DNA of 64,000 bases from Rhodocyclaceae bacterium. GTDB taxonomy: Bacteria; Pseudomonadota; Gammaproteobacteria; Burkholderiales; Rhodocyclaceae. Shown here piece by piece: positions 1 to 9,251 of this stretch. A program made the position numbers and the translations under genes. The DNA lies in contig JAEUNL010000008.1 in the NCBI GenBank assembly GCA_016791115.1, forward strand, positions 1 through 64,000, written 5' to 3'. Positions within the stretch are counted from its first letter, which is position 1. Each line of letters starts with the position of its first letter. The notes below the pieces were generated by a model. That model searched no databases. It was not told the origin of the DNA and worked only from the letters and a program-made list of their open reading frames with translations.

Positions 1-1
1 G

Positions 2-1474
2 TACATCAGCTATTACCACCCGGCCGACTACATCAAGGCGCTGGCCGCCGCCTACGAGCGCGAGCAGAGCGTGGCCGCGAAAGACGCCATCGCGCAGATC
101 CTGATCAACAGCCGCATGTGCTTCGAGGGACGGCGCCCGATCTGCCAGGACACTGGCATCGCGGTGATCTTCCTCAAGGTCGGCATGAACCTGCGCTGGG
201 ACGCCGCGATGTCGCTGCAGGAAATGTGCAACGAAGGCGTGCGCCGCGCCTACAACCACCCTGACAACAAGCTGCGAGCCTCGGTGCTGCTCGACCCGGC
301 CGGCGCGCGCAAGAACTCCAAGGACAACACGCCGGCCGTGGTGCACACCGAGATCGTGCCCGGCGATCATCTCGAAGTCATCTGCGCCGCCAAGGGCGGC
401 GGCTCGGAGAACAAGACGAAGATGGTGATGCTCAACCCGAGCGATTCGATCGTCGACTGGGTGCTCAAGACCGTGCCGCTGATGGGTGCCGGCTGGTGCC
501 CGCCGGGCATCCTGGGCATCGGAATCGGCGGCACGCCCGAAAAGGCCATGCTGCTCGCCAAGGAATCGTTGATGGCGCCGGTCGACATCCACGAACTGAA
601 AGAGAAGGCCGCCAGTGGCGCCGCGCTCAGCCGCATCGAAGAACTGCGTCTCGAACTGCTGGAGAAAGTCAATGCGCTTGGCATCGGCGCGCAGGGGCTC
701 GGCGGTCTGACCACGGTGCTCGACGTCAAGATCATGGACTACCCGACGCACGCCGCCAGTCTGCCGATCGCGATGATCCCCAACTGTGCGGCCACACGCC
801 ATGTGCATTTCCACCTCGACGGCAGCGGCCCGGCCAGGCTGGAGCCGCCTTCGCTCGCCGACTGGCCCAAGCTCACTTACGACAGCAGCAAGGGCAAGCG
901 CGTCAATCTCGACACCGTCACGCGAGAGGAAGTCGCCGGCTGGAAACCCGGCGACGTGCTGCTGTTGAACGGCAAGCTGCTCACCGGCCGCGACGCCGCG
1001 CACAAGCGCATGACAGACATGCTCAACAAGGGCGAGAAACTGCCGGTCGACTTCACCAACCGCTTCATCTACTACGTCGGCCCGGTCGACCCGGTGCGCG
1101 ACGAAGTGGTCGGCCCGGCCGGCCCTACCACCGCCACGCGCATGGACATGTTCACCCGCCAGATGCTCGAGCAGACCGGCCTGCTCGGCATGGTCGGCAA
1201 GGCCGAGCGCGGCCCCACCGCGATCGACGCCATCCGCGACAACAAGGCCGTGTATCTGATGGCCGTCGGCGGTGCGGCCTACCTCGTCTCGAAAGCCATC
1301 AAGACCAGCAGGACGGTGGCATTCGCCGACCTCGGCATGGAAGCCATCTACGAGTTCGAGGTCCAGGACATGCCGGTCACCGTCGCCGTCGATTCGAAGG
1401 GCACCTCGGTGCACCAGACCGGCCCGAAGGAATGGCAGGCGAAGATCGGCAAGATCCCGGTCGCCGTCGCCTGA
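2..1474 (+). CDS. fumA: Class I (iron-sulfur) fumarate hydratase, 5' end outside window
   Basis: Reversible hydration of fumarate to L-malate in the TCA cycle, cytoplasmic. The reading frame is open from base 2, so the true start lies upstream; the visible part begins YISYYHPADYIKAL, typical of the N-terminal domain of FumA/FumB-type enzymes. Three cysteines expected to hold the [4Fe-4S] cluster are visible: GRRPICQDTG (codon at 143), GAGWCPPG (497) and IPNCAATRH (785). The C-terminal swivelling domain ends in TVAVDSKGTSVHQTGP, as in the family. Class I fumarases are oxygen-labile, which fits a metabolism that includes low-oxygen growth. The stop is followed after 44 bases by a small cysteine protein on the same strand. 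Confidence 0.93.
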   Translation, partial: YISYYHPADYIKALAAAYEREQSVAAKDAIAQILINSRMCFEGRRPICQDTGIAVIFLKVGMNLRWDAAMSLQEMCNEGVRRAYNHPDNKLRASVLLDPAGARKNSKDNTPAVVHTEIVPGDHLEVICAAKGGGSENKTKMVMLNPSDSIVDWVLKTVPLMGAGWCPPGILGIGIGGTPEKAMLLAKESLMAPVDIHELKEKAASGAALSRIEELRLELLEKVNALGIGAQGLGGLTTVLDVKIMDYPTHAASLPIAMIPNCAATRHVHFHLDGSGPARLEPPSLADWPKLTYDSSKGKRVNLDTVTREEVAGWKPGDVLLLNGKLLTGRDAAHKRMTDMLNKGEKLPVDFTNRFIYYVGPVDPVRDEVVGPAGPTTATRMDMFTRQMLEQTGLLGMVGKAERGPTAIDAIRDNKAVYLMAVGGAAYLVSKAIKTSRTVAFADLGMEAIYEFEVQDMPVTVAVDSKGTSVHQTGPKEWQAKIGKIPVAVA

Positions 1475-1518
1475 TCGGCCGGTCCCGCGCCGCAAGGTTT
1501 CCGTCTGGAGGCGATCAC

Positions 1519-1731
1519 ATGAGTTCCTGGAGTTGTCCTCACGATCTCGACAACATCTGCCAGCGCGTGCAGGGTGCAACCTGTGACCCGGGCATGCGCG
1601 GCTGCGTGCTCGAAGGAAAGGTCAGGTTCGCACGCGACGAGATGAATTTGCCACGCAAACCGGTGAAGTCGCTTGCACCTGCGGCCCCGGAACCGGTTGC
1701 CGAACCATCCAGGAAACGGCTATTTTTCTGA
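1519..1731 (+). CDS. Small cysteine-containing protein of unknown function
   Basis: A 70-residue protein with four cysteines near its N-terminus in the pattern C-x7-C-x7-C-x5-C (CPHDLDNIC, then ATCDPGMRGC), followed by a basic, proline-rich tail. The start ATG has GGAG about 9 bases upstream. It lies 44 bases after the iron-sulfur fumarase stop, on the same strand and with no terminator between, so the two are probably cotranscribed. The spacing of the cysteines would allow metal or Fe-S binding, but that is inference. I do not recognise a named family with certainty. Confidence 0.7.
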   Translation: MSSWSCPHDLDNICQRVQGATCDPGMRGCVLEGKVRFARDEMNLPRKPVKSLAPAAPEPVAEPSRKRLFF

Positions 1732-1888
1732 AACGCCGGCCCACGCCGAGCGTCGCGCTGGCCGCGGCGCTGGAAGCACGGCTTTTCTGCCGACTGTGTT
1801 CTCCCGACTGCCCACTTTCGGCCGCGGCAAATCGTCTCGACAGCCAGAGCGGCGCCCCGGCATCCGCACCGGGCACCATCTTTCGCGG

Positions 1889-2278
1889 CTAATCGAGTTC
1901 CAGACGATCGAGTATCTCGCGCAATTGCTGCAACTCGGGCTGGTGCAGCACGGCAAGCGCCTCCACCAGTTCCCGCCCTTTCGGGCGGAGGTGAATTTCC
2001 ACCTGCCGACGATCCTCCCGACCAGGTACGCGCTTCACCAGCCCTGCCTTCTCGCACCGATCCACCAGCGCGACAACGCCATGGTGCATTGCCTGAAGCC
2101 GCTCTGCCAGCTCCCCGATCGGCGCCCATTCCCGCCCCGGTGCGCCCATCACATGCAGCAGCAACTGGTATTGCAATGACGTAAGGCCATGCGCCTGACA
2201 AATGTCTTCGCTGACGCGATGGAAACAGCGCAAACGATAGCGAAATTGCGAAAGACGCTCGTATCCCTGCTTGTTCAT
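1889..2278 (-). CDS. MarR-family transcriptional regulator
   Basis: A 129-residue winged-helix repressor-type protein. It shows the MarR layout: N-terminal dimerisation helix (LSQFRYRLRCFHR), a helix-turn-helix around WAPIGELAERLQAMHHGVVALVDRCEKAGLV, and a wing with the charged motif RVPGREDRRQVEIHL. The start at MNKQGYERL is preferred over an upstream in-frame ATG because GGAG lies just before it. It is transcribed divergently from a membrane protein gene, and the spacer holds a perfect 17-bp palindrome (2361-2377), the usual arrangement for an autoregulating MarR protein controlling its neighbour. The effector is unknown. Confidence 0.85.
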   Translation of the reverse strand: MNKQGYERLSQFRYRLRCFHRVSEDICQAHGLTSLQYQLLLHVMGAPGREWAPIGELAERLQAMHHGVVALVDRCEKAGLVKRVPGREDRRQVEIHLRPKGRELVEALAVLHQPELQQLREILDRLELD

Positions 2279-2360
2279 CCGGTTCTCCAGGAAGGCGCCC
2301 CGCGACAAGTACTCGAACAATCTTCATGACTGCTTGACGTCCATTGCTTCAATTTGCTAT

Positions 2361-2377
2361 ATATCATGTCATGATAT
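2361..2377. promoter_or_regulatory. Palindromic operator candidate for the MarR regulator
   Basis: ATATCATGTCATGATAT is a perfect inverted repeat of two 8-base arms about one central base. It lies in the AT-rich spacer between the divergent MarR gene and the membrane protein gene, 83 bases upstream of the MarR start codon and 49 bases upstream of the membrane protein start. Size and symmetry match known MarR-family operators. Binding by this regulator is inferred. Confidence 0.65.
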
Positions 2378-2425
2378 GTTTTGATCTGAATCTTGCGGCC
2401 AGCTAGCCGCGGCGGGAGAAGTGGC

Positions 2426-2989
2426 ATGACGATCATCGGTCTGGCTCGCACGATGCTTTCCACCAGCGGCGGCGGTTTCCATATTCATGGATCGCGGCCC
2501 CGTTTGCACCCTTCGTTCTTCGTCTTCACCCTGCTCCTGTCGCTGCTACCGCCCGCCATGCTATACCGTGCCGGCACGAGCCATGGAGCCCTGTTCACCC
2601 CAGGGTTCGATGACAAACCCTGGATGGCGATCGCCATCGCTTGTTTCTGCGTCGAAATGTTGTCGGTGAGCGGAGCAGCATGGCTCGCCCGCGAGCTCGC
2701 CCTCGTCAACGGAGGGTACATGAGTCGCCACGATGCCTGGGCGTTGGCAATCGTCTCGCGCATTCCGCTATGGCTGTCATTCCTGAGTTTGCTGGCGCCG
2801 AATCTTCCGCTAATTCTGGCGATGGTCCTGCTGGGCCACGTCGCCGAATGCGCGCTGATCGTTCACGGGTTCGCCACGATCTGCCGGCCTTGCGAGGAAC
2901 TGACTTCGATCGTTGTGACTCAGACCGTCGTGGGTACCGAACTGGTGGTGAAGGTGCTCCTATTGCTGCTCATCATGTTGACGACTTAG
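2426..2989 (+). CDS. Integral membrane protein, YIP1-like
   Basis: A 187-residue protein with about five hydrophobic segments (near residues 30-47, 70-90, 105-125, 127-147 and 165-185). The N-terminus MTIIGLARTMLSTS resembles YIP1/DUF1282 family members, in which a short amphipathic start precedes the membrane bundle. The ATG has GGGAGAAG upstream, which favours this start over an earlier TTG. It is divergent from the MarR regulator and probably under its control across the shared palindrome. Substrate or role is unknown; the family name is a resemblance, not a firm assignment. Confidence 0.65.
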   Translation: MTIIGLARTMLSTSGGGFHIHGSRPRLHPSFFVFTLLLSLLPPAMLYRAGTSHGALFTPGFDDKPWMAIAIACFCVEMLSVSGAAWLARELALVNGGYMSRHDAWALAIVSRIPLWLSFLSLLAPNLPLILAMVLLGHVAECALIVHGFATICRPCEELTSIVVTQTVVGTELVVKVLLLLLIMLTT

Positions 2990-3386
2990 CACCGCCCGCA
3001 ATCGGGTTCGGCGCCGTCGAGAATCATATGAACGAGCCGAGGGCCTCGCGTGACCCCGCTTGCTTGTTCCCCGTATTCGAACCAAGAATGGTGGCCTGAA
3101 CATTCACCGGACATGTCCGCGGCAGCAACGCATCGCCCATCCTGCTGAGACAGCGACTACCGCCGGGCCACCGACCAGCCCAGGCCCGTCACGGAAAGTT
3201 GGCGGCTCCGCGTCGTCCGGCCCGCGCTCCAGCCTCATTTGACCGAGCCTTGTCGGGGACCAATGGATCACAGACCGGTCGACTCCGTTTTCCACGCCGG
3301 CCCTGTGGGCAGTGGACGGACTCGACGCCATCGGGAAAGTCGAGGCCGGCCTCGAAAAGCCAGCCCCGAAACACGCGCCGTGCAAC
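2990..3386. other. Gap between convergent genes, no gene seen
   Basis: About 400 bases between the ends of two convergent genes. Short open frames are present on both strands, but none has a credible ribosome binding site or a recognisable protein. No terminator with a T-run and no repeat shared with other gaps was found. Confidence 0.5.
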
Positions 3387-4220
3387 TTAATGCCGGGTCA
3401 CGACGACCTCGAGATACTCCCCCGGCACCACTAGAGAGCCATGCCCCGCGATGTTCAACTCGTCGAGCAAAGCCGTGATGTCCCTTTCCAGCTCACGCGC
3501 AGCCGGCACATCGAGCGCAGCGAACGCCTTGTGTGTCGGTCCGTAGTAGTCGCGGAACATCTGCACCCAGTGCGCGGCCGAGCGGTAGCGGAAATTGAAA
3601 TGGCGCCGCTCGCAGCGGATGTTGGCGGCGTGTGAACCGAACAATTCGACGATGTGCGGCTCGGTGCCCCATAACGCGGGTGACTTGAGGCCCGCGGGCG
3701 GTGGAAGGTAGGCGCCGATGACTTTGAACAGGCGGCCAATGAAACCTTCAGGCGTCCAGTTCGCCAGGCCGATACGCCCGCCCTCGCGCACGACGCGAAG
3801 CATCTCGCGCGCCGGGCGCGCGTGCTCCGGAGTGAACATGGCGCCGAAGGTGGACAGCACGACATCGAAGCTGCCGTCGTCGAACGGTAGTTCCTCCGCA
3901 TCGGCCACCTCGAAGCGGATCGACAACCCTTCGGCACGCGCGCGCTCGCGACCCTTCTCGAGCAACTGCGGCACGTAATCGGTTGACGTGACGTCGGCAA
4001 AGCGGCGCGCTGCGGCAAGCGTGGCGTTGCCGTTGCCCGCGGCCACGTCGAGCACGCGCTCGCCGGCGCGCACGTCGGCGGCTTCCGCGAGCGCTTCGCC
4101 GACGATCTGCAGCGTCGTGCCGATAACGGCGAAATCGCCGCTCGCCCAGGTCGCGCGCTGGCGCTGCTTGATCGCGGCGAAATCGGGGCTTGAAGTTGAG
4201 GCTTCAAGAACTAGACTCAT
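3387..4220 (-). CDS. SAM-dependent class I methyltransferase
   Basis: A 277-residue cytoplasmic methyltransferase of the UbiE/Methyltransf_11 type. The SAM-binding motif I is VLDVAAGNGNATLAAARR (about residue 50), motif II-like acidic residue follows in TSTDYVPQLL, and the post-motif FEVADAEELPFDDGSFDVVLS is typical. The second half is the variable substrate part. The start ATG has GGAG 8 bases upstream. It is divergent from an AraC-type regulator 219 bases away, so regulation by that neighbour is plausible. The methyl acceptor cannot be told from sequence. Confidence 0.88.
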   Translation of the reverse strand: MSLVLEASTSSPDFAAIKQRQRATWASGDFAVIGTTLQIVGEALAEAADVRAGERVLDVAAGNGNATLAAARRFADVTSTDYVPQLLEKGRERARAEGLSIRFEVADAEELPFDDGSFDVVLSTFGAMFTPEHARPAREMLRVVREGGRIGLANWTPEGFIGRLFKVIGAYLPPPAGLKSPALWGTEPHIVELFGSHAANIRCERRHFNFRYRSAAHWVQMFRDYYGPTHKAFAALDVPAARELERDITALLDELNIAGHGSLVVPGEYLEVVVTRH

Positions 4221-4439
4221 GGTTGTCTCCTTGATGTTGGGGAAAATGGCCTGCGAGGCAGACCCGGCGCCGGGAAGGCGATCGTCGCTTCGTTTGACGA
4301 CGAGATCATTGTCCGCGGTCGACACCCTCGAAGCTTGATCGCGCGTCGTCCGCGTTTGTTCTTGCGTCCGCAATTTCGAGCGCGGCCCGCCCGAAGACAT
4401 CGAACAAGACACGATCTGCCCAACCACGCCGCACCTTTC

Positions 4440-5450
4440 ATGAACCACGATCCGCTGTCCGACGTGCTGCGCAGCGTCCGCCTGCGCGGTGCCATCTTCT
4501 ATTACGTGAGCTTTCGCGATGAATGGGTCGCGGAGACACCCGCCTCGCCGGAACTCGCCGATGCGTTGATGCCGGGCGCGGAACACGTTCTGGCCTACCA
4601 CCTGGTCGCCCGCGGCGCAGGCTGGGCTGCGGCCGACCGCGAGCCACCGGTGCGCCTGGCAGGTGGCGACATCGTCATGTTCCCGCGCGGCGATCGCCAC
4701 GTGATTTCGAGTGCGCCGGGCATGCGCGCCAAACAGGATGACAGCGACTGGCGCGTGACGACGCGCGATGATCCGAAGCCGATCGCCGTCGCCTACCATG
4801 ATGGCGTGCTGCGCCCCGGCGGATTTTCTCCGGCCGAGGAGGCGAGCACCGTCGTCGTTTGCGGATTCGTCGCCTGCGATTTGCGTCCGTTCAACCCGTT
4901 GATCGAGGCGCTGCCGCGATTGCTGCATGTGCCGTCGTGCGGCGTCGGTGCGTGGGTGGCGCCCGTGCTCGACCAAGCCGTTTCCGAATCACGGCTCCGC
5001 CGGGCCGGCAGCGCGGCGGTGCTGGAGCGGGTCAGCGAAATGGTTTTCGTGGATGCGGCGCGCCGCTATCTCGAATCCATGCCCGAGGGCGGCACCGGCT
5101 GGCTGGCGGCACTGCGCGACCGGCACGTCGGCAAGGCGATCGCACTGATGCACGAGCGCCCGGCCGAACCGTGGACGATCGACGAACTGGGCCGACGAGT
5201 CGGCCTGTCGCGCTCGGCGCTGCATGAACGGTTTGCCGAACTGGTCGGCCACCCCCCAATGCAGTACCTCGCGAATTGGCGCATGCAGCGCGGTGCGAGC
5301 CAGTTGCGGGAAACCAATGCAACCGTCGCCACGATTGCCCTGGACGTCGGTTATGAATCCGAGGCTGCCTTCGCGCGCGCCTTCAAGCGTTCGGTCGGAC
5401 AGTCGCCGGCGGCTTGGCGGCGCAACCAGCGCGCGCCAAACCAGGCTTGA
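4440..5450 (+). CDS. AraC-family regulator with cupin sensor domain
   Basis: A 336-residue regulator. The N-terminal half (to about residue 190) is a cupin_6-type ligand domain with LAGGDIVMFPRGDRHVI. The C-terminal hundred residues carry the two helix-turn-helix units of AraC proteins: WTIDELGRRVGLSRSALHER and VATIALDVGYESEAAFARAFKR, ending in the family signature GQSPAAWRR. The ATG at 4440 is preferred over an upstream TTG because the conserved N-terminus (DPLSDVLRSVRLRGAIFY) begins right after it. Divergent from the methyltransferase gene, which is its likely target. Confidence 0.88.
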   Translation: MNHDPLSDVLRSVRLRGAIFYYVSFRDEWVAETPASPELADALMPGAEHVLAYHLVARGAGWAAADREPPVRLAGGDIVMFPRGDRHVISSAPGMRAKQDDSDWRVTTRDDPKPIAVAYHDGVLRPGGFSPAEEASTVVVCGFVACDLRPFNPLIEALPRLLHVPSCGVGAWVAPVLDQAVSESRLRRAGSAAVLERVSEMVFVDAARRYLESMPEGGTGWLAALRDRHVGKAIALMHERPAEPWTIDELGRRVGLSRSALHERFAELVGHPPMQYLANWRMQRGASQLRETNATVATIALDVGYESEAAFARAFKRSVGQSPAAWRRNQRAPNQA

Positions 5451-6287
5451 CCGCATCGATGCCGTGGCACCCCAGGATCCTGCCCGATCTACGGCTTGGA
5501 TCATGAAACCGGTGCGCGATGATCTGCCCGTGCCCCGTCTTCAGGCACCATCCCTGGGCCACGGGTTCCCTCAGCTGCATGCCTCAATGCGCCCAGCAAA
5601 GTTCCTCGCATTCCGGTTTCGCCGCGACCGCCCCTGGATCGACGCCTTCCTTGGATAGCAGTGCCTATCGGTTGCAGCGACAGGAGCGGAAACCACCGAG
5701 ATGGGAAGACTGAAGTAGTGGCGGCTCGTTTCGAGCAGCTTTGCGATGGCTTGCGGTTTCATCGATAACGCCCTCGTCGAAAGTTGGCAGGAAAACGGCT
5801 TCTGGCACCGTTCGCATCGAGAGGATCTCTCCGCAGCGTGACCGGCGCGTGTCGCCATTCGTGTTCGATTGTCTTCGGCTGTACCCTGGATTGCCGCGAA
5901 TCGTCGTCCACGTTCGCGTGCATCCACGCCCCGCGGCGGGAGTCATGCAACCCTGCGTGTCGCGCAGGTGGCGCCAGGATGAAATCCGTCCAGCCTGCGC
6001 ATACTCGTTGTCTGACGGCGGGCTATGGCCAAAGGTTCCGGGAGAATTGTGAACGCCATGTAAAGTTCCCGGGCGTGCTGTCGCGCGACGACGACGATTT
6101 GCCGAACGGCAGCAAAGAAGTTCGACAGCATGGGAGCCACGATCCTTCGCGCATGCGCACCCGCGACCGACTATTGCGCCACGACGCCCCGCTTCCATCG
6201 AAGCGCCCGCACGCCGAGCAAGTCGCCGCCCTTGGAGCAACCCGGCCTGCAAGGTAATATCCACGCGGTATCAAGGCGGGATCTGCA
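5451..6287. other. Long gap without recognisable gene
   Basis: About 840 bases after the AraC regulator. Several open frames of 60-200 codons occur, but they are rich in Arg, Ser, Cys and Pro, overlap each other on both strands and match nothing I know. Base composition is less GC-biased than in neighbouring genes. It may hold a decayed gene. No tRNA, hairpin with T-run or repeat of the other families was seen. Confidence 0.5.
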
Positions 6288-7109
6288 ATGAGGGAATTTC
6301 TTTTCGACGTCAACAGCGCTTTCATCGCGGCGGTGCTTTCGGTGCTCATGGTGCTTGCCATCGAGGCCGGTTATCGCATCGGGAGGCGCCGCGACGGCGT
6401 GACGGACGAGGCCTTCAAGTCGCATGTCGATTCGATTGCCGGCGCGCTGCTCGGCCTGCTCGCGCTGCTGCTCGGCTTCACGTTGTCGCTGTCGTTGCAG
6501 CGTTACGACAACCGCAGCGAGGCGGTGGTCGATGAGGCGAACGCGATCGGCACCACGTGGCTGCGCAGCCAGATGCTGCCGGCGGCCAATCGCGGCGAGA
6601 TGCAGGCCATGCTTCGAGAATATGTCGACCTGCGGGTACACGCAAGCACCGTGACACTGGCCGACCACACCGAGCGAGCAACACTGTTCGACAGGACGGG
6701 CAGCGCACAGGCCGCACTGTGGGATCGCGCACGACGCATCGCCGATCAGGATCCGGACCCGGTCAGGGTCGGGCTGTTCATTCAGGCGCTCAACGAGATG
6801 ATCGACAGCTTCGGCCGGCGCGACGGCGCGCTGAACCGCCATGTACCCGAACTCGTGCTGCTGTTACTGTTCGCAACCTTCCTGATGGCCGGTGCAATCG
6901 TCGGTTATGCGTCCGGCGTGGCCGGACACCGCACGGCCTTCGTCACCTACATCATGATTGCGCTGATCGTGGTGCTGGTGTTCGTGATCCTCGACCTCGA
7001 CCGCCCGCGCCGCGGCCTGATCCAGGTCAGCCAGAAGAGCCTGCTCGACCTGCAGGCATCGATGCGCACACAAGCACCAGTTGCCCCCGCAGCGGCAGCG
7101 GTGCGCTGA
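6288..7109 (+). CDS. DUF4239 / bestrophin-like membrane protein
   Basis: A 273-residue inner-membrane protein with two transmembrane segments near the N-terminus (about 12-28 and 50-70), a charged soluble middle, and two more near residues 185-205 and 215-232. This 2+2 layout, with RRDGVTDEAFKSHVDSIAGALLGLLALLLGFTLS before the loop and MIALIVVLVFVILDLDRPRRGLIQVSQ at the end, is that of DUF4239 proteins, called bestrophin-like. Channel function is not proven for this family. It is followed closely by a cupin gene on the same strand. Confidence 0.8.
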   Translation: MREFLFDVNSAFIAAVLSVLMVLAIEAGYRIGRRRDGVTDEAFKSHVDSIAGALLGLLALLLGFTLSLSLQRYDNRSEAVVDEANAIGTTWLRSQMLPAANRGEMQAMLREYVDLRVHASTVTLADHTERATLFDRTGSAQAALWDRARRIADQDPDPVRVGLFIQALNEMIDSFGRRDGALNRHVPELVLLLLFATFLMAGAIVGYASGVAGHRTAFVTYIMIALIVVLVFVILDLDRPRRGLIQVSQKSLLDLQASMRTQAPVAPAAAAVR

Positions 7110-7127
7110 CTCCAATCCGGACCGTCG

Positions 7128-7619
7128 ATGAACGACAAGAAGCCCGACACCCCGCGCCCGGTCGCAATCCGGGCCACCGATGCGCCGCCGCGCACGCGCA
7201 AATCGGTCTATCCGGCACCCTTTGCCGAACGCATGGCGGGCCGGGAAAAGCGGCCGCTCGGCGACCTTTTCGGACTGACGAATTTCGGCGTCAACCTGAC
7301 GGAGCTTGCACCCGGCGCGATGTCCGCGCTGCGTCACGCACACAGCTCGCAGGACGAGTTCGTCTACATCCTGCAGGGGCGGCCGACGCTGCTCACGGAC
7401 GAGGTGCGCACGCTGCTCGCACCTGGCATGTGCGCCGGTTTTCGCGCCGCCAGCGGCGATGCACACTGCCTGATCAACGAGACCAGCGAAACGGTGTTCT
7501 TTCTCGAGGTGGGCGACCGCACGCCAGGCGACCATGCCGAGTATCCGGACGATGACCTGCGTGCCGAGATGATCGACGGCACCTGGCAGTTCAGCCACAA
7601 GGACGGCAGTCCGTACTGA
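7128..7619 (+). CDS. Cupin-domain protein
   Basis: A 163-residue single-domain cupin. Cupin motif 1 appears as HAHSSQDEFVYILQGRPTL (two His and a Glu as likely metal ligands) and motif 2 as GDAHCLINETSETVFFLEVGDR. The C-terminus WQFSHKDGSPY is typical of a widespread proteobacterial group of unknown substrate. It starts 18 bases after the bestrophin-like gene, suggesting cotranscription. Reaction unknown. Confidence 0.85.
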   Translation: MNDKKPDTPRPVAIRATDAPPRTRKSVYPAPFAERMAGREKRPLGDLFGLTNFGVNLTELAPGAMSALRHAHSSQDEFVYILQGRPTLLTDEVRTLLAPGMCAGFRAASGDAHCLINETSETVFFLEVGDRTPGDHAEYPDDDLRAEMIDGTWQFSHKDGSPY

Positions 7620-7680
7620 ACGCCGCCGCCGCGCGCCTGTGGCATGATGCGCGCCCGAACGCAGAACCCAGGAGGCCGAC

Positions 7681-8061
7681 ATGCCACTCGTACGCATCGC
7701 ACTGAGAAAAGGACGCCCCGCCGGCTTCGGCAAGCAGGTCGGCGAGATCGTCTATCGCTCGATGGTCGACACCATCAACGTGCCGCAGAAGGATCATTTC
7801 CAGATCATCGGCGAGCACGATGCCGACAGCCTGATCTACGACCCGGATTACCTCGGCATAGCACGCAGCGACGGTGTGGTGTTCATCCAGATCACGCTCA
7901 ACGAGGGCCGTACGACCGACATGAAAAAGGCGCTCTACGCGACCATCGCCGACCGCCTGCACGCGGAACTCGCAGTCCGCAAGGACGACGTGCTGATCAA
8001 CCTCGTCGAGGTGAAGAAGGAGAACTGGTCCTTCGGCAACGGCATCGCCCAGTACGCCTGA
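7681..8061 (+). CDS. Tautomerase-family protein
   Basis: A 126-residue protein of the 4-oxalocrotonate tautomerase superfamily (Tautomerase_2 group). After removal of Met the first residue is Pro (MPLVRIALRKGR), the catalytic base of this superfamily. The middle DPDYLGIARSDGVVFIQITLNEGRT and the end VKKENWSFGNGIAQYA match the longer, about 130-residue subgroup. GGAG lies about 8 bases upstream. Physiological substrate unknown. Confidence 0.88.
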   Translation: MPLVRIALRKGRPAGFGKQVGEIVYRSMVDTINVPQKDHFQIIGEHDADSLIYDPDYLGIARSDGVVFIQITLNEGRTTDMKKALYATIADRLHAELAVRKDDVLINLVEVKKENWSFGNGIAQYA

Positions 8062-8369
8062 GCGGCCGAGCGTGCGAGCCCTCGGTCCCTGATCGACCGC
8101 CCTGCCGGAAAGCGCGCGGATGGCCACGCACAGGGCGTGCATCGCCGCAACCCGCTACCCACGCGGCGCCGGGCCGGGTCAGGCTGGAACCCGCCGCGAC
8201 ACGCGCCTCGCAGGCCGATTGGCCTGTTCGGGGCATGACATTTCAGAGTTGAACGTTCGCGGTTTCATGACGTGGTCGTGACCGACTGCGCGGCGCGCCC
8301 TCTCCTGCTGCAGTAAGCTTGGCGGAGTTTCCCGGATTGCCCGGGAGAACCCGGACCCGGAGCTCCGAC
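8062..8369. other. Gap without recognisable gene
   Basis: About 300 bases between the tautomerase and the DUF4124 gene, both on the plus strand. No credible open frame, no T-tailed hairpin and no repeat of the families seen elsewhere. Confidence 0.4.
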
Positions 8370-9035
8370 GTGCGTACCACCTTCGCCCTCGCCGCCATCT
8401 TCGTTCTTTCGCTTGGCACCACCGCCCACGCCCAGGGCGTATACAAATCGGTCGGACCGGATGGCAAGGTGACCTATTCCGACCAGCCGCCGTCCGACAA
8501 GGCAGCGCGCATCGACGGCGGCGTTGCGCCGGTCGCACCACAGGCTGGAACATCCGCCACCGAACCGGCCACATCCCGCAGCACGGGCGCGAAAAAGGCG
8601 TTGGCAAAGTCGCAGCCTGTCGCGGAGTCGACTCCGGCAATCCAGCCGGTCGACCCGGCGCTGGAATCGGCCATCATCGGCGTGCTCGGTTATGAGGATC
8701 TCGTGATGCGCGCCGAGCAGATCTGCACGCGCGTGCTGCCAACGTCCTACCAGCGCTACGGTGGCGCTGCCGATTCGTGGAAGGCGCGCAACGGGCCGCT
8801 CGTCGCGCAGGCGCGCCGCGCGCTGACTGACACCGCGAACGCGACCGCCCGCCAGTTGATCGAGGCCGGCATCCGAAACAAGAACGCGGGCCTGCTGGCC
8901 CAGGTGGAAGGCGCCCCTGCCGCATCCAGGATCACCTGGTGCGATCGCTCGTTCGACGAAATCGCCAAGGGCGTGATGGACGCACAAAACAATCCGAAGT
9001 TCATGACGCCGCTGGCGAACTACCGCGCACGCTGA
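8370..9035 (+). CDS. DUF4124-domain periplasmic protein
   Basis: A 221-residue exported protein. The signal peptide is MRTTFALAAIFVLSLGTTAHA with a standard AxA cleavage site. It is followed at once by the DUF4124 motif QGVYKSVGPDGKVTYSDQPP, an Ala/Pro/Ser-rich linker, and a helical C-terminal domain with two cysteines (EQICTRVL and ITWCDRSF) that could form a disulfide. The GTG start at 8370 is chosen because it gives a clean signal peptide and has GGAG upstream. Function of DUF4124 proteins is unknown. Confidence 0.82.
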   Translation: MRTTFALAAIFVLSLGTTAHAQGVYKSVGPDGKVTYSDQPPSDKAARIDGGVAPVAPQAGTSATEPATSRSTGAKKALAKSQPVAESTPAIQPVDPALESAIIGVLGYEDLVMRAEQICTRVLPTSYQRYGGAADSWKARNGPLVAQARRALTDTANATARQLIEAGIRNKNAGLLAQVEGAPAASRITWCDRSFDEIAKGVMDAQNNPKFMTPLANYRAR

Positions 9036-9251
9036 ACGGCAAAACATACCCGCCTCGCACCGCTTGCCATCCCACACCGGCCCGCTGAGCCGTAAACGCC
9101 GATCCATTCCAGGCAGGTGACTTGCCGGATCGGATGCCCGACCGGTCATCATGCAGCCAGCGCCCCGCCACAGTTTGATATGCTGCGTCCAGACGAGGGG
9201 CCAGACCCGGGATTCATCGGGTAACAACAACGATACGTGCTGCGCAACGAC

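Noticed and set aside
5665-6264. 199-codon minus-strand open frame in the gap after the AraC gene
   Set aside because: No ribosome binding site, no hydrophobic core or domain, and high Arg/Cys/Ser content; judged non-coding.
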